DNA of 64,000 nucleotides from Promethearchaeota archaeon (GTDB lineage Archaea > Asgardarchaeota > Lokiarchaeia > Sigyniarchaeales > SOKP01), in contig JAHPZE010000026.1 of NCBI GenBank assembly GCA_019058365.1, positions 1 through 64,000 of the forward strand, given 5' to 3'. Under the pieces are notes generated by a model. It ran no database searches. It worked only from the letters and a program-made list of their open reading frames with translations, and was not told the DNA's origin. Made by a program: the position numbers and the translations under genes. This document shows positions 28,629 to 37,956 of the stretch, one piece after another (the stretch's first letter is position 1; each line of letters begins with the position of its first letter).

Positions 28629-29012
28629 TTACATTTTATTAACTTTTTGGATTATTTCCTCTAATTTACTTATAATAAACGAGATATTAGAGTCTCGATT
28701 TAAAATCAATATTAAAAAAGTTGAAATATCACATTCAAAAATTAGTATTGTTTTTTCTTCTAATTCAGCGATAACTTTTTTGAATTTTTGATTACCTAGT
28801 GTTTCTCCAATACCAACTGCGCTTTCTAAAACAGTGGCACACATAGAGGCAAACTTTTTTCTATCGAACTCAGTTTCTATATTTTCACTTATGAGTTCAC
28901 CATCTCTGTAGGCAAAAATTATCTCGTCTAGATTTCCCTTATTCTTAATTTCAGTAAGCAATGGAAACAATTCGTTAAAATTATTCGATTTAGAATGGTT
29001 CATATAGGTCAT
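28629..29012 (-). CDS. Roadblock/LC7-domain protein
   Basis: 127 residues, about one Roadblock/LC7 domain: a first helix, strand LDEIIFAYRDGELIS, a long helix KKFASMCATVLESAVGIGETLG, then strands TILIFECDISTFLILILN and a final helix. Roadblock proteins dimerise and regulate small GTPases (MglB in bacteria, Ragulator in eukaryotes). No GTPase is adjacent, so the partner is unknown. The sequence is divergent from the second Roadblock protein at 35802. Confidence 0.78.
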   Translation of the reverse strand: MTYMNHSKSNNFNELFPLLTEIKNKGNLDEIIFAYRDGELISENIETEFDRKKFASMCATVLESAVGIGETLGNQKFKKVIAELEEKTILIFECDISTFLILILNRDSNISFIISKLEEIIQKVNKM

Positions 29013-29078
29013 TATATTATTATTTCAGTTTCTATAAATATGGAAATTAAATAACACTATTTAATTATTATAATATAT

Positions 29079-30524
29079 ATGGAAAAAGCGAATTCTGAAA
29101 TAAAATTAGTTGATTTTATAAAAAAATCGAATGTGGAATTTATTGAAAATGAATTACGTACTTTTTTAAAAATTCCAAGTAATACACTTAATCGTGCAGG
29201 GATTATAAGAGCAAAAAATTATCTACTTTCTTATATCTCTGACATTTCTGAAGAAATAAATGAATATAAAGGTAAAATGAATCCTCTTATAATTGCTAAA
29301 GTACAAGGTAAACTTAAGGAATCTCTACTAATTTATATGATGTATGATACTCAACCTATTAATAAAGAAAATGAATGGATTAGCAATCCATTTGATGCAG
29401 AAATAAAAACACTTCCCCCTCCACTCGACAAGTTAGGTAATTGTATTATAGCAAGGGGAGCTTATAATTCGAAAACACCATTATTATGTTTTTTGAATAT
29501 TGTGAAAATTTTAAAAAGAGAAAAAAAACTTCCAATCTCCTTAATCCTTTTATTTGATGGTGATGAGGAAAAAGGTTCACCTTCGCTATTAACATTCCTT
29601 GAAGAGAAGCATAATAAAGAAATATTTAATAATTGTCTTGATGCTTATTACCCCGCAACTAAACAAGATCTTAGTAAAAAATCCATTTTAAAATTAGGTT
29701 ATAAAGGGATTTTATCAATAACAATTAAAATTTCATCCAGAAATACAGAACCACATTCTGCTTTTAGTGGAATGATCCCGAATCCCGCTTTGGATTTAGT
29801 TTCTTTGCTTAATACTATATATGCAAATAATAGATTTCAGATTAATAGTCTAAAAAGTCCATATAAAATTACACCTGACGAGGAATATATCATTGGAATT
29901 CTTATGAAAGAACTTGATATTGAAAAAATAAAGAAAAAGGCAGGTATTGAACAACCAATTGAAAAAAGTCCTGAAAAAGCATTTATTAACTACTTATATA
30001 CGCCTACCTTTAATATTTCTACTTTAAAGTCAGGTTTTATGGAAGAAGGAATAAAAAATTATGTTCCTAATCAAGCTATTTGCAATTTAGATATTAGATT
30101 CGCTCATGACGCTACACATGAAGAAATATTTAAAGAAATTAAAGAAAAAGTCGAAAAATTTTCCGAAAGGACTACATCTCAAATTGAAATAATTAAAAAT
30201 ATAGGTTATGAGAGTTCTCGAGTACGAAAAGATTCAGTTCTTGTTAAAAGCCTTATAGAAAGTGCTAATAAGTTAAAAGTTTCGACTGAACTGTGGCCAT
30301 TAAGCGCTGCAGCAGCCCCCTTAAGTAAAATTCAAAGAGTTTTAGGATTGAATTTTATGACTGGAGGTTTAGGTATTGGTGGATTTGCCCATTCTGCAAA
30401 TGAGTTTATACAGTTAGACTCAATAATTAATACAAGATTATCATATTATTACTTTCTACGAGAATATTCTAAGTTGCAATTAGAAAAATTAAGATTTAAT
30501 CAAATAAACCAGCAAAACCCCTAG
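29079..30524 (+). CDS. M20-family peptidase homolog with altered metal ligands
   Basis: 481 residues with the M20 fold order: N-terminal catalytic half, dimerisation lid (about 210-330), C-terminal half ending in FAHSANEFI. Expected zinc ligands are partly changed: the HxD of the YxHYDVQP motif reads MMYDTQP (His to Met at 88) and the bridging aspartate reads N130 in GAYNSKTP. The Glu pair in DGDEEKGS (163-164) and the final His remain. It may be inactive or use a different metal arrangement. The 3' end overlaps the DUF362 gene by 29 bp, convergent. Confidence 0.85.
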   Translation: MEKANSEIKLVDFIKKSNVEFIENELRTFLKIPSNTLNRAGIIRAKNYLLSYISDISEEINEYKGKMNPLIIAKVQGKLKESLLIYMMYDTQPINKENEWISNPFDAEIKTLPPPLDKLGNCIIARGAYNSKTPLLCFLNIVKILKREKKLPISLILLFDGDEEKGSPSLLTFLEEKHNKEIFNNCLDAYYPATKQDLSKKSILKLGYKGILSITIKISSRNTEPHSAFSGMIPNPALDLVSLLNTIYANNRFQINSLKSPYKITPDEEYIIGILMKELDIEKIKKKAGIEQPIEKSPEKAFINYLYTPTFNISTLKSGFMEEGIKNYVPNQAICNLDIRFAHDATHEEIFKEIKEKVEKFSERTTSQIEIIKNIGYESSRVRKDSVLVKSLIESANKLKVSTELWPLSAAAAPLSKIQRVLGLNFMTGGLGIGGFAHSANEFIQLDSIINTRLSYYYFLREYSKLQLEKLRFNQINQQNP

Positions 30525-31650
30525 TTCTTGGTTTAATAGCACTTTCTGGACATAACTCTGCACAACAGAAACATGAAATGCATTTCTTTCTTAGAAATAC
30601 TGGAAAACTATTTTCTTCAAATTCTATTGCCTCTGAAGCGCAATTTTGAGCACATTGGCCACATTGTACACACCTCGATTTAATTAATCCAGGAATCTTT
30701 TTGATTATTTTATATCCTATATGCCCTGACATATAAGCGATAAAACTTGAAAAAGTATTTCCTGGTACATTAAATTTAGGAGTTTGTTTTTTAGCCTTCT
30801 CAAGAGACATTCCTACAATATCAATATTTTCTAAATTTCCAATGCCAAGGTTACGCTCTATTGCATTTCTAACATGAGGAACGTTTTTAACTTTTAATTT
30901 CCCAATTTCTAGTGCTATTAAATCTAGCGCTACTTCATCTGTTCCTGCTAGAATTAAATCCCATTTTTTCATTGTTCCTCCACCTGGTCCCATCCTACCT
31001 TCCATAATTTCTTGTAGATCGTACACTATTAATCTATTTGGTTTATTCTTTACTATCCATGAAAAATTATCTGCAAGAACTTTCCCAAATTGGTCAGCTG
31101 TTTTTCCAAATAGATGATAATGAGCTTTTAAACCTCCAGGGATAATTCCCCAATAATTTTTAATTGCTCCTGTCATTGTTGCTTCTAAATGAGATTTTAA
31201 CCGTGGAAGGTTGATCAATACATCACAGTCTTTAACCGCTTTGGCAACATGAATTTCTTTTAGTCTTAGAGCATCATCAATCTCTTCAATTAAAGGGGTA
31301 CTACTTTCAAAATCTATAAAATTTATGCCATGTGTTTCACAAATTTCATAAATTCCAATTTCTTTAGCAACATCAGAACCTAATTTTTGGGATTGACCAG
31401 GGGAATCTCCTAAGTAAACATTATTCATTGACACTCCTTTGTCTTTTAGATAAGAAATAACACCTTCAACAAAACCTGATTGAGTACATGCTTCTTTCTT
31501 TGTTGTAAGTAAATTCGGTTTTAAAAGAATGTTTTTAGCACTTGAAAAATCAAATTGTAAATTATCTTCAATTAATTTAATAGCTCCAACTACAGCTTTA
31601 GGTATAGATTCATAATCATTTACATTTACAATACTAACTTTAGTAGACAT
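30496..31650 (-). CDS. DUF362 protein with two 4Fe-4S ferredoxin motifs
   Basis: 384 residues. A DUF362 domain (about 1-290; LLKPNLL, GDSPGQ, NLPRLKSHLEATMTGAIKN) is followed by a dicluster ferredoxin segment with CVQCGQCAQNC near 332 and CISCFCCAELC near 361. Such fusions are widespread in anaerobic archaea and bacteria and imply an electron-transfer role, but the reaction is not established. Anaerobic lifestyle fits the rest of the window. Confidence 0.92.
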   Translation of the reverse strand: MSTKVSIVNVNDYESIPKAVVGAIKLIEDNLQFDFSSAKNILLKPNLLTTKKEACTQSGFVEGVISYLKDKGVSMNNVYLGDSPGQSQKLGSDVAKEIGIYEICETHGINFIDFESSTPLIEEIDDALRLKEIHVAKAVKDCDVLINLPRLKSHLEATMTGAIKNYWGIIPGGLKAHYHLFGKTADQFGKVLADNFSWIVKNKPNRLIVYDLQEIMEGRMGPGGGTMKKWDLILAGTDEVALDLIALEIGKLKVKNVPHVRNAIERNLGIGNLENIDIVGMSLEKAKKQTPKFNVPGNTFSSFIAYMSGHIGYKIIKKIPGLIKSRCVQCGQCAQNCASEAIEFEENSFPVFLRKKCISCFCCAELCPESAIKPRTRGFAGLFD

Positions 31651-31895
31651 AATAAAAATTGATAAAATTTTTTTTTAATTGAAATATTTCTTCTTATAAA
31701 TCGTGAAAAATATTTTAATTTTGAGTTTATTAGGTATCTAAAATAAATATTTTTAAGAATCTAATTTATTATAATTATTAAAAACAATATATAGATCAAT
31801 TTTTTTCAAATAAAAAAAATTCTAGTGTTTGAATATATTTTTTACTTTTATTGTAAAATTCATAATCAAACAGATAAAAATAGTGGCTGGAGAAA

Positions 31896-32429
31896 ATGGC
31901 TGACGCAATGTTTAAAATCGTATTTTTTGGAGATGGTGGCGTTGGGAAAACCACATTAATAAACCGATATCTGACTGGTGTCTTTAAGAGCGATTCAGTA
32001 ATAACAATTGGTGTTGACTTTCATGTAAAAAAGGTTGAAATTGCGGATAAGCGAGTCAGTTTACAAATTTGGGATTTTGCAGGGGAGGATAGATTTAGAT
32101 TTCTTATGCCTAGTTATGTTGTTGGCGCTTCTGGAGGAATCTTTATGTTTGATATAACAAGATATACTAGCCTTAGAAATTTTAATGATTGGATTGAAAT
32201 TTTTAAAAAAGGCTATAGAGGGGATAGCGACCAAATGCCTGTCTTGATGGTAGGAAGTAAATTAGATCTTGAATATAAAAGGGCTGTTTCCAGAGAGGAC
32301 GCATTTGAACTGGCTAAAGAGCACAATCTCATTGGTTATCTCGAATGTTCTGCAAAAGATGGCCAAAATGTAGGAGAGATCTTTCAAGAAATTAGCCGTC
32401 TGATGATGATCAGGGCAGGATTATTTTAA
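31896..32429 (+). CDS. Rab-like small GTPase
   Basis: 177 residues. P-loop GDGGVGKTT at 12-20, effector threonine in TIGVDFHVKKV, WDFAGEDRF in switch II, GSKLD in place of the usual NKxD, and SAKDG. The serine for asparagine in the guanine-binding motif may weaken guanine specificity. No C-terminal cysteines; it ends IRAGLF. A GGAG element lies just upstream of the ATG. It stands between convergent and divergent unrelated genes. Confidence 0.93.
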   Translation: MADAMFKIVFFGDGGVGKTTLINRYLTGVFKSDSVITIGVDFHVKKVEIADKRVSLQIWDFAGEDRFRFLMPSYVVGASGGIFMFDITRYTSLRNFNDWIEIFKKGYRGDSDQMPVLMVGSKLDLEYKRAVSREDAFELAKEHNLIGYLECSAKDGQNVGEIFQEISRLMMIRAGLF

Positions 32430-32448
32430 AAAACTTATAAGTGAGATT

Positions 32449-33297
32449 CTATTTTTTTTTAAAAACGTCATCTAATTTGTTTATTACAATATTAGGGAGT
32501 AAATTTCTATCAGACAAATTTGAATTTTTAAAATCATTCTTTAACTCCTCAATCATTTCCATACTTGTAACTCCTGTTAAAACCATTATAGTTTTAATAC
32601 CGGCTCGATTGCCCGCTAAAATATCAGTATTCAATCGATCTCCAAAAATACATGTACCCTCGGCGGATATTTGAGTATCACTTAATATCATATTAATACC
32701 ACACTCTTCAGGTTTACCAAATATTTTGATTGGTTCTTTACCTGTACAAGTCATCAAAGCGTTCACCATTACACCAGCTCCTGGTTTTAATCCTCGAGCA
32801 ACAGGTAACGTAGGATCTGCATTTGTTGCATAAAATTTAGCACCACCTTCCAGAATGCATTTTTGAGCAATTGCTAAATTACTATATTTAAAATCTCTAT
32901 CAAGCCCCACAATTACAAAATCTATATCTTTATAGTCATTTGGCCTAGTTACAATTGTATGACCTAAAGATTGCAGTTCCGTTCTTAATCCTTTTTCTCC
33001 AATCACAAAAATTTTAGCATTTTTCTTTATTTTTGTAATTTCAACCGAAGTGATTGAAGCACTAGTATAAAAATCAGAGATTTCACTTTTTATATTAAAA
33101 TTTCTCAATTTCTCAACATAAGTTTGTCTTGTTGCAGTTGAATTATTAGAATTATATACTACTTTAATAGAATGGTCCTTAAACTCTTTTATAATATTAT
33201 CGGCATTAGGGATTAATGTATCTCCCAGATAAATTACTCCATCTAGATCAAATATCGCTAATTCAATATCTTTTAAATCATCGATTAACTCATGCAT
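32449..33297 (-). CDS. HAD subfamily IIA phosphatase (NagD / 4-nitrophenylphosphatase-like)
   Basis: About 282 residues. FDLDGVIYLGD (motif I), YNSNNSTATRQTY (motif II), the C2-type cap in the middle, and FGDRLNTDILAGNRAG (motif IV) identify the NagD/PGP branch. A TTG at 33315 would overlap the upstream gene by 11 bp. The ATG at 33297 lies 7 bp after its stop and is preferred. Cotranscription with the polyprenol-kinase-like gene is likely, which hints at phosphate removal in lipid or sugar metabolism. Confidence 0.9.
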   Translation of the reverse strand: MHELIDDLKDIELAIFDLDGVIYLGDTLIPNADNIIKEFKDHSIKVVYNSNNSTATRQTYVEKLRNFNIKSEISDFYTSASITSVEITKIKKNAKIFVIGEKGLRTELQSLGHTIVTRPNDYKDIDFVIVGLDRDFKYSNLAIAQKCILEGGAKFYATNADPTLPVARGLKPGAGVMVNALMTCTGKEPIKIFGKPEECGINMILSDTQISAEGTCIFGDRLNTDILAGNRAGIKTIMVLTGVTSMEMIEELKNDFKNSNLSDRNLLPNIVINKLDDVFKKK

Positions 33298-33304
33298 AGT
33301 AGTA

Positions 33305-34447
33305 TTACCAACCAACTGGTAATTTTAATAGAAGGATAAATATTTGAATTCCAATAGGAATAAAGATTGGATTCAAAATATTATCAGCTGTGTATACTGG
33401 AAAATAATCAGTTAGAAAGAAAATTACCGCTCCAATTATCGCATATATTGGTCCTACAAGTATCAATCCAATTATGTATGCGAGAATCGTTCCCGCAAGA
33501 AAACCTTCTACTGATTTGGTGTCTCTACTTCTTACTTTAACCTTATGTTTTCCATATCTTCTACCGATTAATGCTGCTGCAGCATCTGAAAGACATGCAA
33601 TAAGGACTCCTGCAAAAAAAGCTCTATGATTGAGAAATCCTACCATATAAAGCATATATGAAAAGATAAATCCTGTAATAATATAAATTTGTGGACCTGT
33701 AGCATTTATCTCTTTATTTCTTAACATCGATTTTGTCAAAAAATTAAAAATTGAGTATTCTGGGCTCCATATTATCCTAATTATATCAGAAATTATAGCA
33801 AACATTAACGCTCCAATCAAAGCCATCATTGTAAGATCAATTACCGCTTGAAATTGTCCATGAGTATATGGAAACAAAGAAATTGGACCCCAAATTAATT
33901 CATACGCGGGTTGAATATCGTTGATTAACACAATTACACTATCACTTATTATACGAGTAACTGGGTAGAGTGTTAAAAACCCAAAATATGCTATAACAAG
34001 TAAAAATCCCGTCAAATGAAAACTTTTTCTAACTAACTCCATTTTAAACGTGATGTCCGTCTGGTAAGGATTTTCTTTTGTCATTCTCTCAATATATCTT
34101 CTTAAAACTGGTTTTTTTCCACTCTTTAAGACTCTTTCTTCAATTTCTGATTCAATTCTGCTTACTTCTCTTTTTACCAATGCGAAAAACGTAAAACTGA
34201 CTACTAACATTATCCCTATCCACCATACCATAAATCCATTATATGGATAAGGGAAAAATCTCATAATAGAATTATAATATCCAAAAATTAAGAAACAAAA
34301 ACCACATACTATGGTTGTAGTTCCACCATACTTGTTATTTGCTTTAATTCCCTTTCGACCAATATAAAACATTAAAAGGGTAAGAGTAAAAAAGGAAAGG
34401 GACAACGTTACATTATAAACATTATCAACAACTGTCCAATAGTCCAT
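33305..34447 (-). CDS. Dolichol/phytol kinase-like membrane protein
   Basis: 380 residues with about nine or ten membrane spans. The C-terminal region carries the CTP-dependent polyprenol kinase/cytidylyltransferase signature: DAAAALIGRRYGKHKV, then KSVEGFLAG, then TDYFPVYTADNILNPIF. The N-terminal spans and a cytoplasmic loop with basic residues (EERVLKSGKKPVLRRYIERM) precede it. It probably phosphorylates an isoprenoid alcohol in the membrane, relevant to archaeal lipid or glycan carriers. Substrate not established. Confidence 0.82.
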   Translation of the reverse strand: MDYWTVVDNVYNVTLSLSFFTLTLLMFYIGRKGIKANNKYGGTTTIVCGFCFLIFGYYNSIMRFFPYPYNGFMVWWIGIMLVVSFTFFALVKREVSRIESEIEERVLKSGKKPVLRRYIERMTKENPYQTDITFKMELVRKSFHLTGFLLVIAYFGFLTLYPVTRIISDSVIVLINDIQPAYELIWGPISLFPYTHGQFQAVIDLTMMALIGALMFAIISDIIRIIWSPEYSIFNFLTKSMLRNKEINATGPQIYIITGFIFSYMLYMVGFLNHRAFFAGVLIACLSDAAAALIGRRYGKHKVKVRSRDTKSVEGFLAGTILAYIIGLILVGPIYAIIGAVIFFLTDYFPVYTADNILNPIFIPIGIQIFILLLKLPVGW

Positions 34448-34518
34448 AGTCCATCGCGTAAAGAATTGTATTAATTATTGAAATAATTTATAATCTAATA
34501 ATTAGTCTAGCTTTAATA

Positions 34519-35568
34519 ATGTATACACATAAAAGTGATTTTTTTAAAGCATTATCAAAAGAGCCAACAACCCATGTTCCACTATATTGTACTGGATATC
34601 CTGAATTAGAGTTTATAGATAATTATGTCAATAAATACAGATTAAATATTAACAGAAACGATAAAGGATTAAATCAAAAAAATTATCATATTATAGAACA
34701 GATGGGATTTGATAGTATATCATTATGGGATTTTCGCCGAGGTGAAGGAGGTTATACTCTGGATGATCAAAGAAGGGTAGATGGATGGGGACGAATCTAT
34801 AGAGGAGAATGGTATTTATGGGATGGTGTTTTTAGGAATGAAAAAATACTACATGAATGGGAACATTTAACACTTCCCTCTAAAAAAAAAATAATGATTT
34901 TAAAAGATTTCTTAAGGAGGGCAAGCAAAGATTTGGATTATGTAATCTCTTTACCTGGTTTATTTGAAAAGACTTGGCAATCTATGGGTTTTTATTATTT
35001 TGCTAAATGCTTAAGAAAGAATATTGAATTTGTGAAAACTGTAATCTCATATTTCTCAAACTATATTATGAAATTAATTAATATTCTTCAAAACGCTGGA
35101 ACTCAATTATTTCTTGTGGCAGATGACTATGGATACAGAAATAGAACATTTATTCCTAAAAATATATGGAAGGAATTATTCTTTAAAGAATATAGAGAGA
35201 TTATAAATCTAATCCATAATAAAAATCACAAAATAATTATTCATTCTGATGGATATATCTCAGATATGATTGAAAATTTCATTGATTTAGGATTTGATGG
35301 TGTTCAAAGTTTAGAGCCTAATGCGAGAGTCGATATATTTTCCCTCTTTGAAAAATTCAAAAATAAAATCTGTTTTATAGGTAATTTAGATATGTCTCTG
35401 CTAGCATTTGGTACACCAGAACAAGTAAAAGGTTATGTTATTAAACTAATTAAAAATGCAAAAAAAAACAATTGCTCATTAGTAGTATCACCTTCACATC
35501 AAATTACTTCAAAATGTAAGGTAGAAAATATTAATACAATGATAAAAACGGCTAAAATATTTAAATAA
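34519..35568 (+). CDS. URO-D superfamily protein, corrinoid-methyltransferase-like
   Basis: 349 residues of the uroporphyrinogen-decarboxylase fold (KDFLRRASKDLDYVIS, ILQNAGTQLFLVADDYGYRN, GFDGVQSLEPNARVDI). The region aligned with the zinc HxC of MtaA reads HSDG, so the metal site differs from the homolog at 24453. Members without HxC are common in anaerobes with unknown methyl-transfer roles. No corrinoid protein gene is adjacent. Single gene, divergent from the polyprenol-kinase-like gene. Confidence 0.82.
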   Translation: MYTHKSDFFKALSKEPTTHVPLYCTGYPELEFIDNYVNKYRLNINRNDKGLNQKNYHIIEQMGFDSISLWDFRRGEGGYTLDDQRRVDGWGRIYRGEWYLWDGVFRNEKILHEWEHLTLPSKKKIMILKDFLRRASKDLDYVISLPGLFEKTWQSMGFYYFAKCLRKNIEFVKTVISYFSNYIMKLINILQNAGTQLFLVADDYGYRNRTFIPKNIWKELFFKEYREIINLIHNKNHKIIIHSDGYISDMIENFIDLGFDGVQSLEPNARVDIFSLFEKFKNKICFIGNLDMSLLAFGTPEQVKGYVIKLIKNAKKNNCSLVVSPSHQITSKCKVENINTMIKTAKIFK

Positions 35569-35747
35569 TAATTTTGATAATTACTACAAGTACATAGTTT
35601 TTAAAAATAATAACAGTGCTTAAGAGTACATTACAAAAATTTAGACAGTTAATTAATAAAGAAGTAATAATATAATTTATTAGAAAGTTCGAAATAAAAA
35701 AAAATAAATAAAATAAAAATAAGTTAATTATATCTATTATAGTAAGA

Positions 35748-35756
35748 TTATATAAC
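35748..35756 (+). promoter_or_regulatory. Candidate TATA box for the Roadblock gene
   Basis: TTATATAAC lies 46 bp upstream of the ATG at 35802. With the usual archaeal spacing of about 25 bp to the start site, it would give a short leader. The background is AT-rich, so this is tentative. Confidence 0.3.
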
Positions 35757-35801
35757 AAATCTTATTCGCAAAAAATATCTTATATCTAAATTACCAAAAA
35801 A

Positions 35802-36179
35802 ATGACTTCTATGGAATCCACTACTGAAAATCTTGACGATATATTGAAAAAACTCCTTGCAGCTATCCCAGAGGTAAAATCTGCTGCTATTGTTTCCGCT
35901 GAAGGTCTACCAATTGCTTCCGCACTTCCCCAAGGTGTCGATGAGACAAGAATTGCTGCTATGACTGCTGCGCTTCTCTCACTTGCCGAAAGGGCGGTTA
36001 TCGAGATGGAGAAAGGTGAGTTTGACCAGTTATATATAAAAGGGAATGATGGGTATCTATTAGTTATGCAAGCGGGTCCTAATGCTGTACTAACTGTGTC
36101 TACTACTAAGGATGTAAGGTTGGGCTTAATATTTTTAGATTGTAAGCGAACTTGTGAAAAAATCGCGAAATTAATCTAA
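35802..36179 (+). CDS. Roadblock/LC7 (MglB-like) protein
   Basis: 125 residues, a canonical Roadblock/LC7 domain: helix LDDILKKLLAAIPEVKSAAIV, SAEGLPIASALP, long helix ETRIAAMTAALLSLAERAV, strands FDQLYIKGNDGYLLVMQAG and VLTVSTTK, and a C-terminal helix with C-x-x-T-C. Such proteins dimerise and control small GTPases. GC content is visibly higher than in neighbours, as expected for a well-expressed conserved gene. Confidence 0.93.
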   Translation: MTSMESTTENLDDILKKLLAAIPEVKSAAIVSAEGLPIASALPQGVDETRIAAMTAALLSLAERAVIEMEKGEFDQLYIKGNDGYLLVMQAGPNAVLTVSTTKDVRLGLIFLDCKRTCEKIAKLI

Positions 36180-36345
36180 TTTTGTTATAACTTCTTCATA
36201 TTATTCAAGATTTTTTATAAATATTGATTAGTATTTGCCAATTCCCTTTTTGAATTAAACCTTTATAAGAACAATTAACTAAATTTATAATTGTAATTTC
36301 TTTCTAAGAATTAAAAACTATAAAGAAAAAACTTACTTGATTTAA

Positions 36346-36567
36346 ATGTCTAATGTTAACTTAAATAACCATATGTTAGTTACTGATGGAGCAGCATTTA
36401 ATAAAAAAGGGATATCTGCAACATCGATGAGTGGTCTTAATCTAAAAGATGAGCTTCCTCCCTATTATCATACAAGACGAGACTCTCCTGAAAATGTTGA
36501 AAAAGGAGCATTAGGTCAATTCGTTGAGTTTTGTTTGGAATATCTAAAATTCGTAGATTCGCAATAA
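36346..36567 (+). pseudogene. C-terminal fragment of an M28-type peptidase
   Basis: 73 codons reading TDGAAFNKKGISATSMSG, then PPYYHTRRDSPENVEKGALG, which match the C-terminal end of M28 zinc aminopeptidases (D-x-x-x-F-x-x-x-G-I-P-A ... YYHTxxDTxENV). The metal-binding N-terminal part is missing. An in-frame stop directly precedes the ATG, so it cannot be extended. It is probably a relic, although the open frame is clean and translation cannot be excluded. Confidence 0.6.
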
Positions 36568-36589
36568 TTTAAAAAATAGTATTCAATTA

Positions 36590-36598
36590 GGAGGAGAT
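36590..36598 (+). promoter_or_regulatory. Strong Shine-Dalgarno deciding the cupin start
   Basis: GGAGGAGAT differs by one base from the archaeal consensus GGAGGTGAT. It follows an in-frame TAG and is 4 bp before ATT at 36603, with no ATG, GTG or TTG at a usable distance. Confidence 0.6.
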
Positions 36599-36602
36599 TA
36601 TA

Positions 36603-36974
36603 ATTCAAGATAAAAAAAGTTCATATTTTATTGACATTGAAGATGCTCCCAAATTTATGCAGATGAAAGGATTAGAAACAACAATTCTTACAGGTTTACA
36701 CGGTGAGAAAATGACAATGGCGCTCAATGCCACATTACCAGGTCACACTGTTCCTATGCATTCTCATAAGCATGAGCAAATAGGGATGGTTTATAGTGGA
36801 GAAGCAAAGCTTCGAATTGGAGATGAGGAGCGGATTATGAAAAAAGGAGATTTTTATTGTATTCCATCAGGTACGCATCATGGAGATACTTGTATAGGTA
36901 ATGAACCGTTTATTATGCTTGATATTTTTTTTCCTACAAGAAAGGATTTTATAAGAAAGCTAACGAATAAATGA
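36603..36974 (+). CDS. Cupin-domain protein (probable ATT start)
   Basis: About 123 residues from ATT, or 105 from the ATG at 36657. The cupin barrel shows MHSHKHEQIG, YSGEAKLRIGDEERIMKKGDFYCIP and GTHHGD, with histidines suited to bind one metal. The 18 codons upstream of the ATG translate as a sensible lead (SYFIDIEDAPKFMQMKG). A strong GGAGGAGAT site at 36590-36598 is 4 bp before the ATT at 36603 and useless for the ATG 58 bp away, so the ATT start is preferred. Function unknown. Confidence 0.72.
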   Translation: MQDKKSSYFIDIEDAPKFMQMKGLETTILTGLHGEKMTMALNATLPGHTVPMHSHKHEQIGMVYSGEAKLRIGDEERIMKKGDFYCIPSGTHHGDTCIGNEPFIMLDIFFPTRKDFIRKLTNK

Positions 36975-36994
36975 TAGATTCACCAAATCAATAA

Positions 36995-37008
36995 GAGAAT
37001 TAATTCTC
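36995..37008. terminator. Palindromic convergent terminator candidate
   Basis: Perfect 14-bp palindrome GAGAATTAATTCTC, lying after the cupin stop and overlapping the stop codon of the convergent GNAT/YoaP gene, followed on the plus strand by a T-rich stretch. Could end transcription from both sides. Confidence 0.35.
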
Positions 37009-37785
37009 ATTAATTTTAGCCTTTTTAATTGCGTCTCTAAGTTTACTTTTTTCAATTTCTGGGCCTACCTCTATCATTTCACCATTAACATAGATTCTTC
37101 GCTCAATACCATATTGCTGTAAGATTTTTTGATCAACTGCTGAAAATTCGTTAAGAATAACATCATTTCCGTATTCTGAGACGACTTCTCGCACTCTTTG
37201 TGCTTCAACATCACTAGTTAAACAAAATCTATTCCAAAACAAATCAATGACAATTTTTCCCTTAATAGGTTTAAAGTTATAATTTTCTTCTCGGAATTTA
37301 GGAGGTTCAGCATTTAGATCAAATTGTTTCCAAAGAATTGCTTCTTCACCATGTTTTTCAGCAACTTTAAATCCAATATTTAAAAAATAGTCTGCTGGCA
37401 TAAACCAGAAATCCCAAAAATATCCAATAGTCGCAATTCCATTTCGATTTTGGCATTTAGCTTCTTCTTCAGCAGCTTTTACTAATTTTCTCCCTACTCC
37501 TTTTTTCGAAAATTTAGATTGTGAAACTAAACAAGGGAATACCATCAAATCTCTACCTTGAATATTCCAAGGATTTATTTCAATTGGTATAATATATAGA
37601 AATCCTGCATGAACACCATCTAAAAGAGCAACTTTAACTCTCAAACCATTTTTTTCCATACTCCTAAGCCAAGATATGCGGCGTGGACAAGACATTTCAT
37701 ATTCATTGTTATTTTCATTTACATGAGTACATGTACCAACATAATATTCATCATCTTTGGTCATATCTCGTATGATAATTGACAT
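37000..37785 (-). CDS. GNAT acetyltransferase with YoaP-like C-terminal domain
   Basis: 261 residues. N-terminal GNAT domain (about 1-145) with KFSKKGVGRKLVKAAEEEA as the acetyl-CoA loop, and a C-terminal segment (KIVIDLFWNRFCLTSDVEAQRV ... YGIERRIYVNGEMIEVGP) resembling the thioredoxin-like YoaP domain often attached to GNATs. A GAGGTG Shine-Dalgarno precedes the ATG. The substrate is unknown. Confidence 0.85.
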   Translation of the reverse strand: MSIIIRDMTKDDEYYVGTCTHVNENNNEYEMSCPRRISWLRSMEKNGLRVKVALLDGVHAGFLYIIPIEINPWNIQGRDLMVFPCLVSQSKFSKKGVGRKLVKAAEEEAKCQNRNGIATIGYFWDFWFMPADYFLNIGFKVAEKHGEEAILWKQFDLNAEPPKFREENYNFKPIKGKIVIDLFWNRFCLTSDVEAQRVREVVSEYGNDVILNEFSAVDQKILQQYGIERRIYVNGEMIEVGPEIEKSKLRDAIKKAKINEN

Positions 37786-37904
37786 TTTTACACCTCTAAA
37801 TTAATTCTCAATCATTTATGTTTATTCAATAATAATTTTGTTTGAAAAATTGAAATTCAGAATAAAATGTGTTTTATTTCAATTAAACTATATAACAACA
37901 TATA

Positions 37905-37913
37905 ATTTAAATA
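37905..37913 (+). promoter_or_regulatory. Candidate TATA box for YciI gene
   Basis: ATTTAAATA lies 44 bp upstream of the ATG at 37957, compatible with a start site about 25 bp downstream and a short leader. Tentative because of the AT-rich background. Confidence 0.3.
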
Positions 37914-37956
37914 AGGTTAATCTAAAATTTATAAGAAATTAAAATTTCAAATAATT

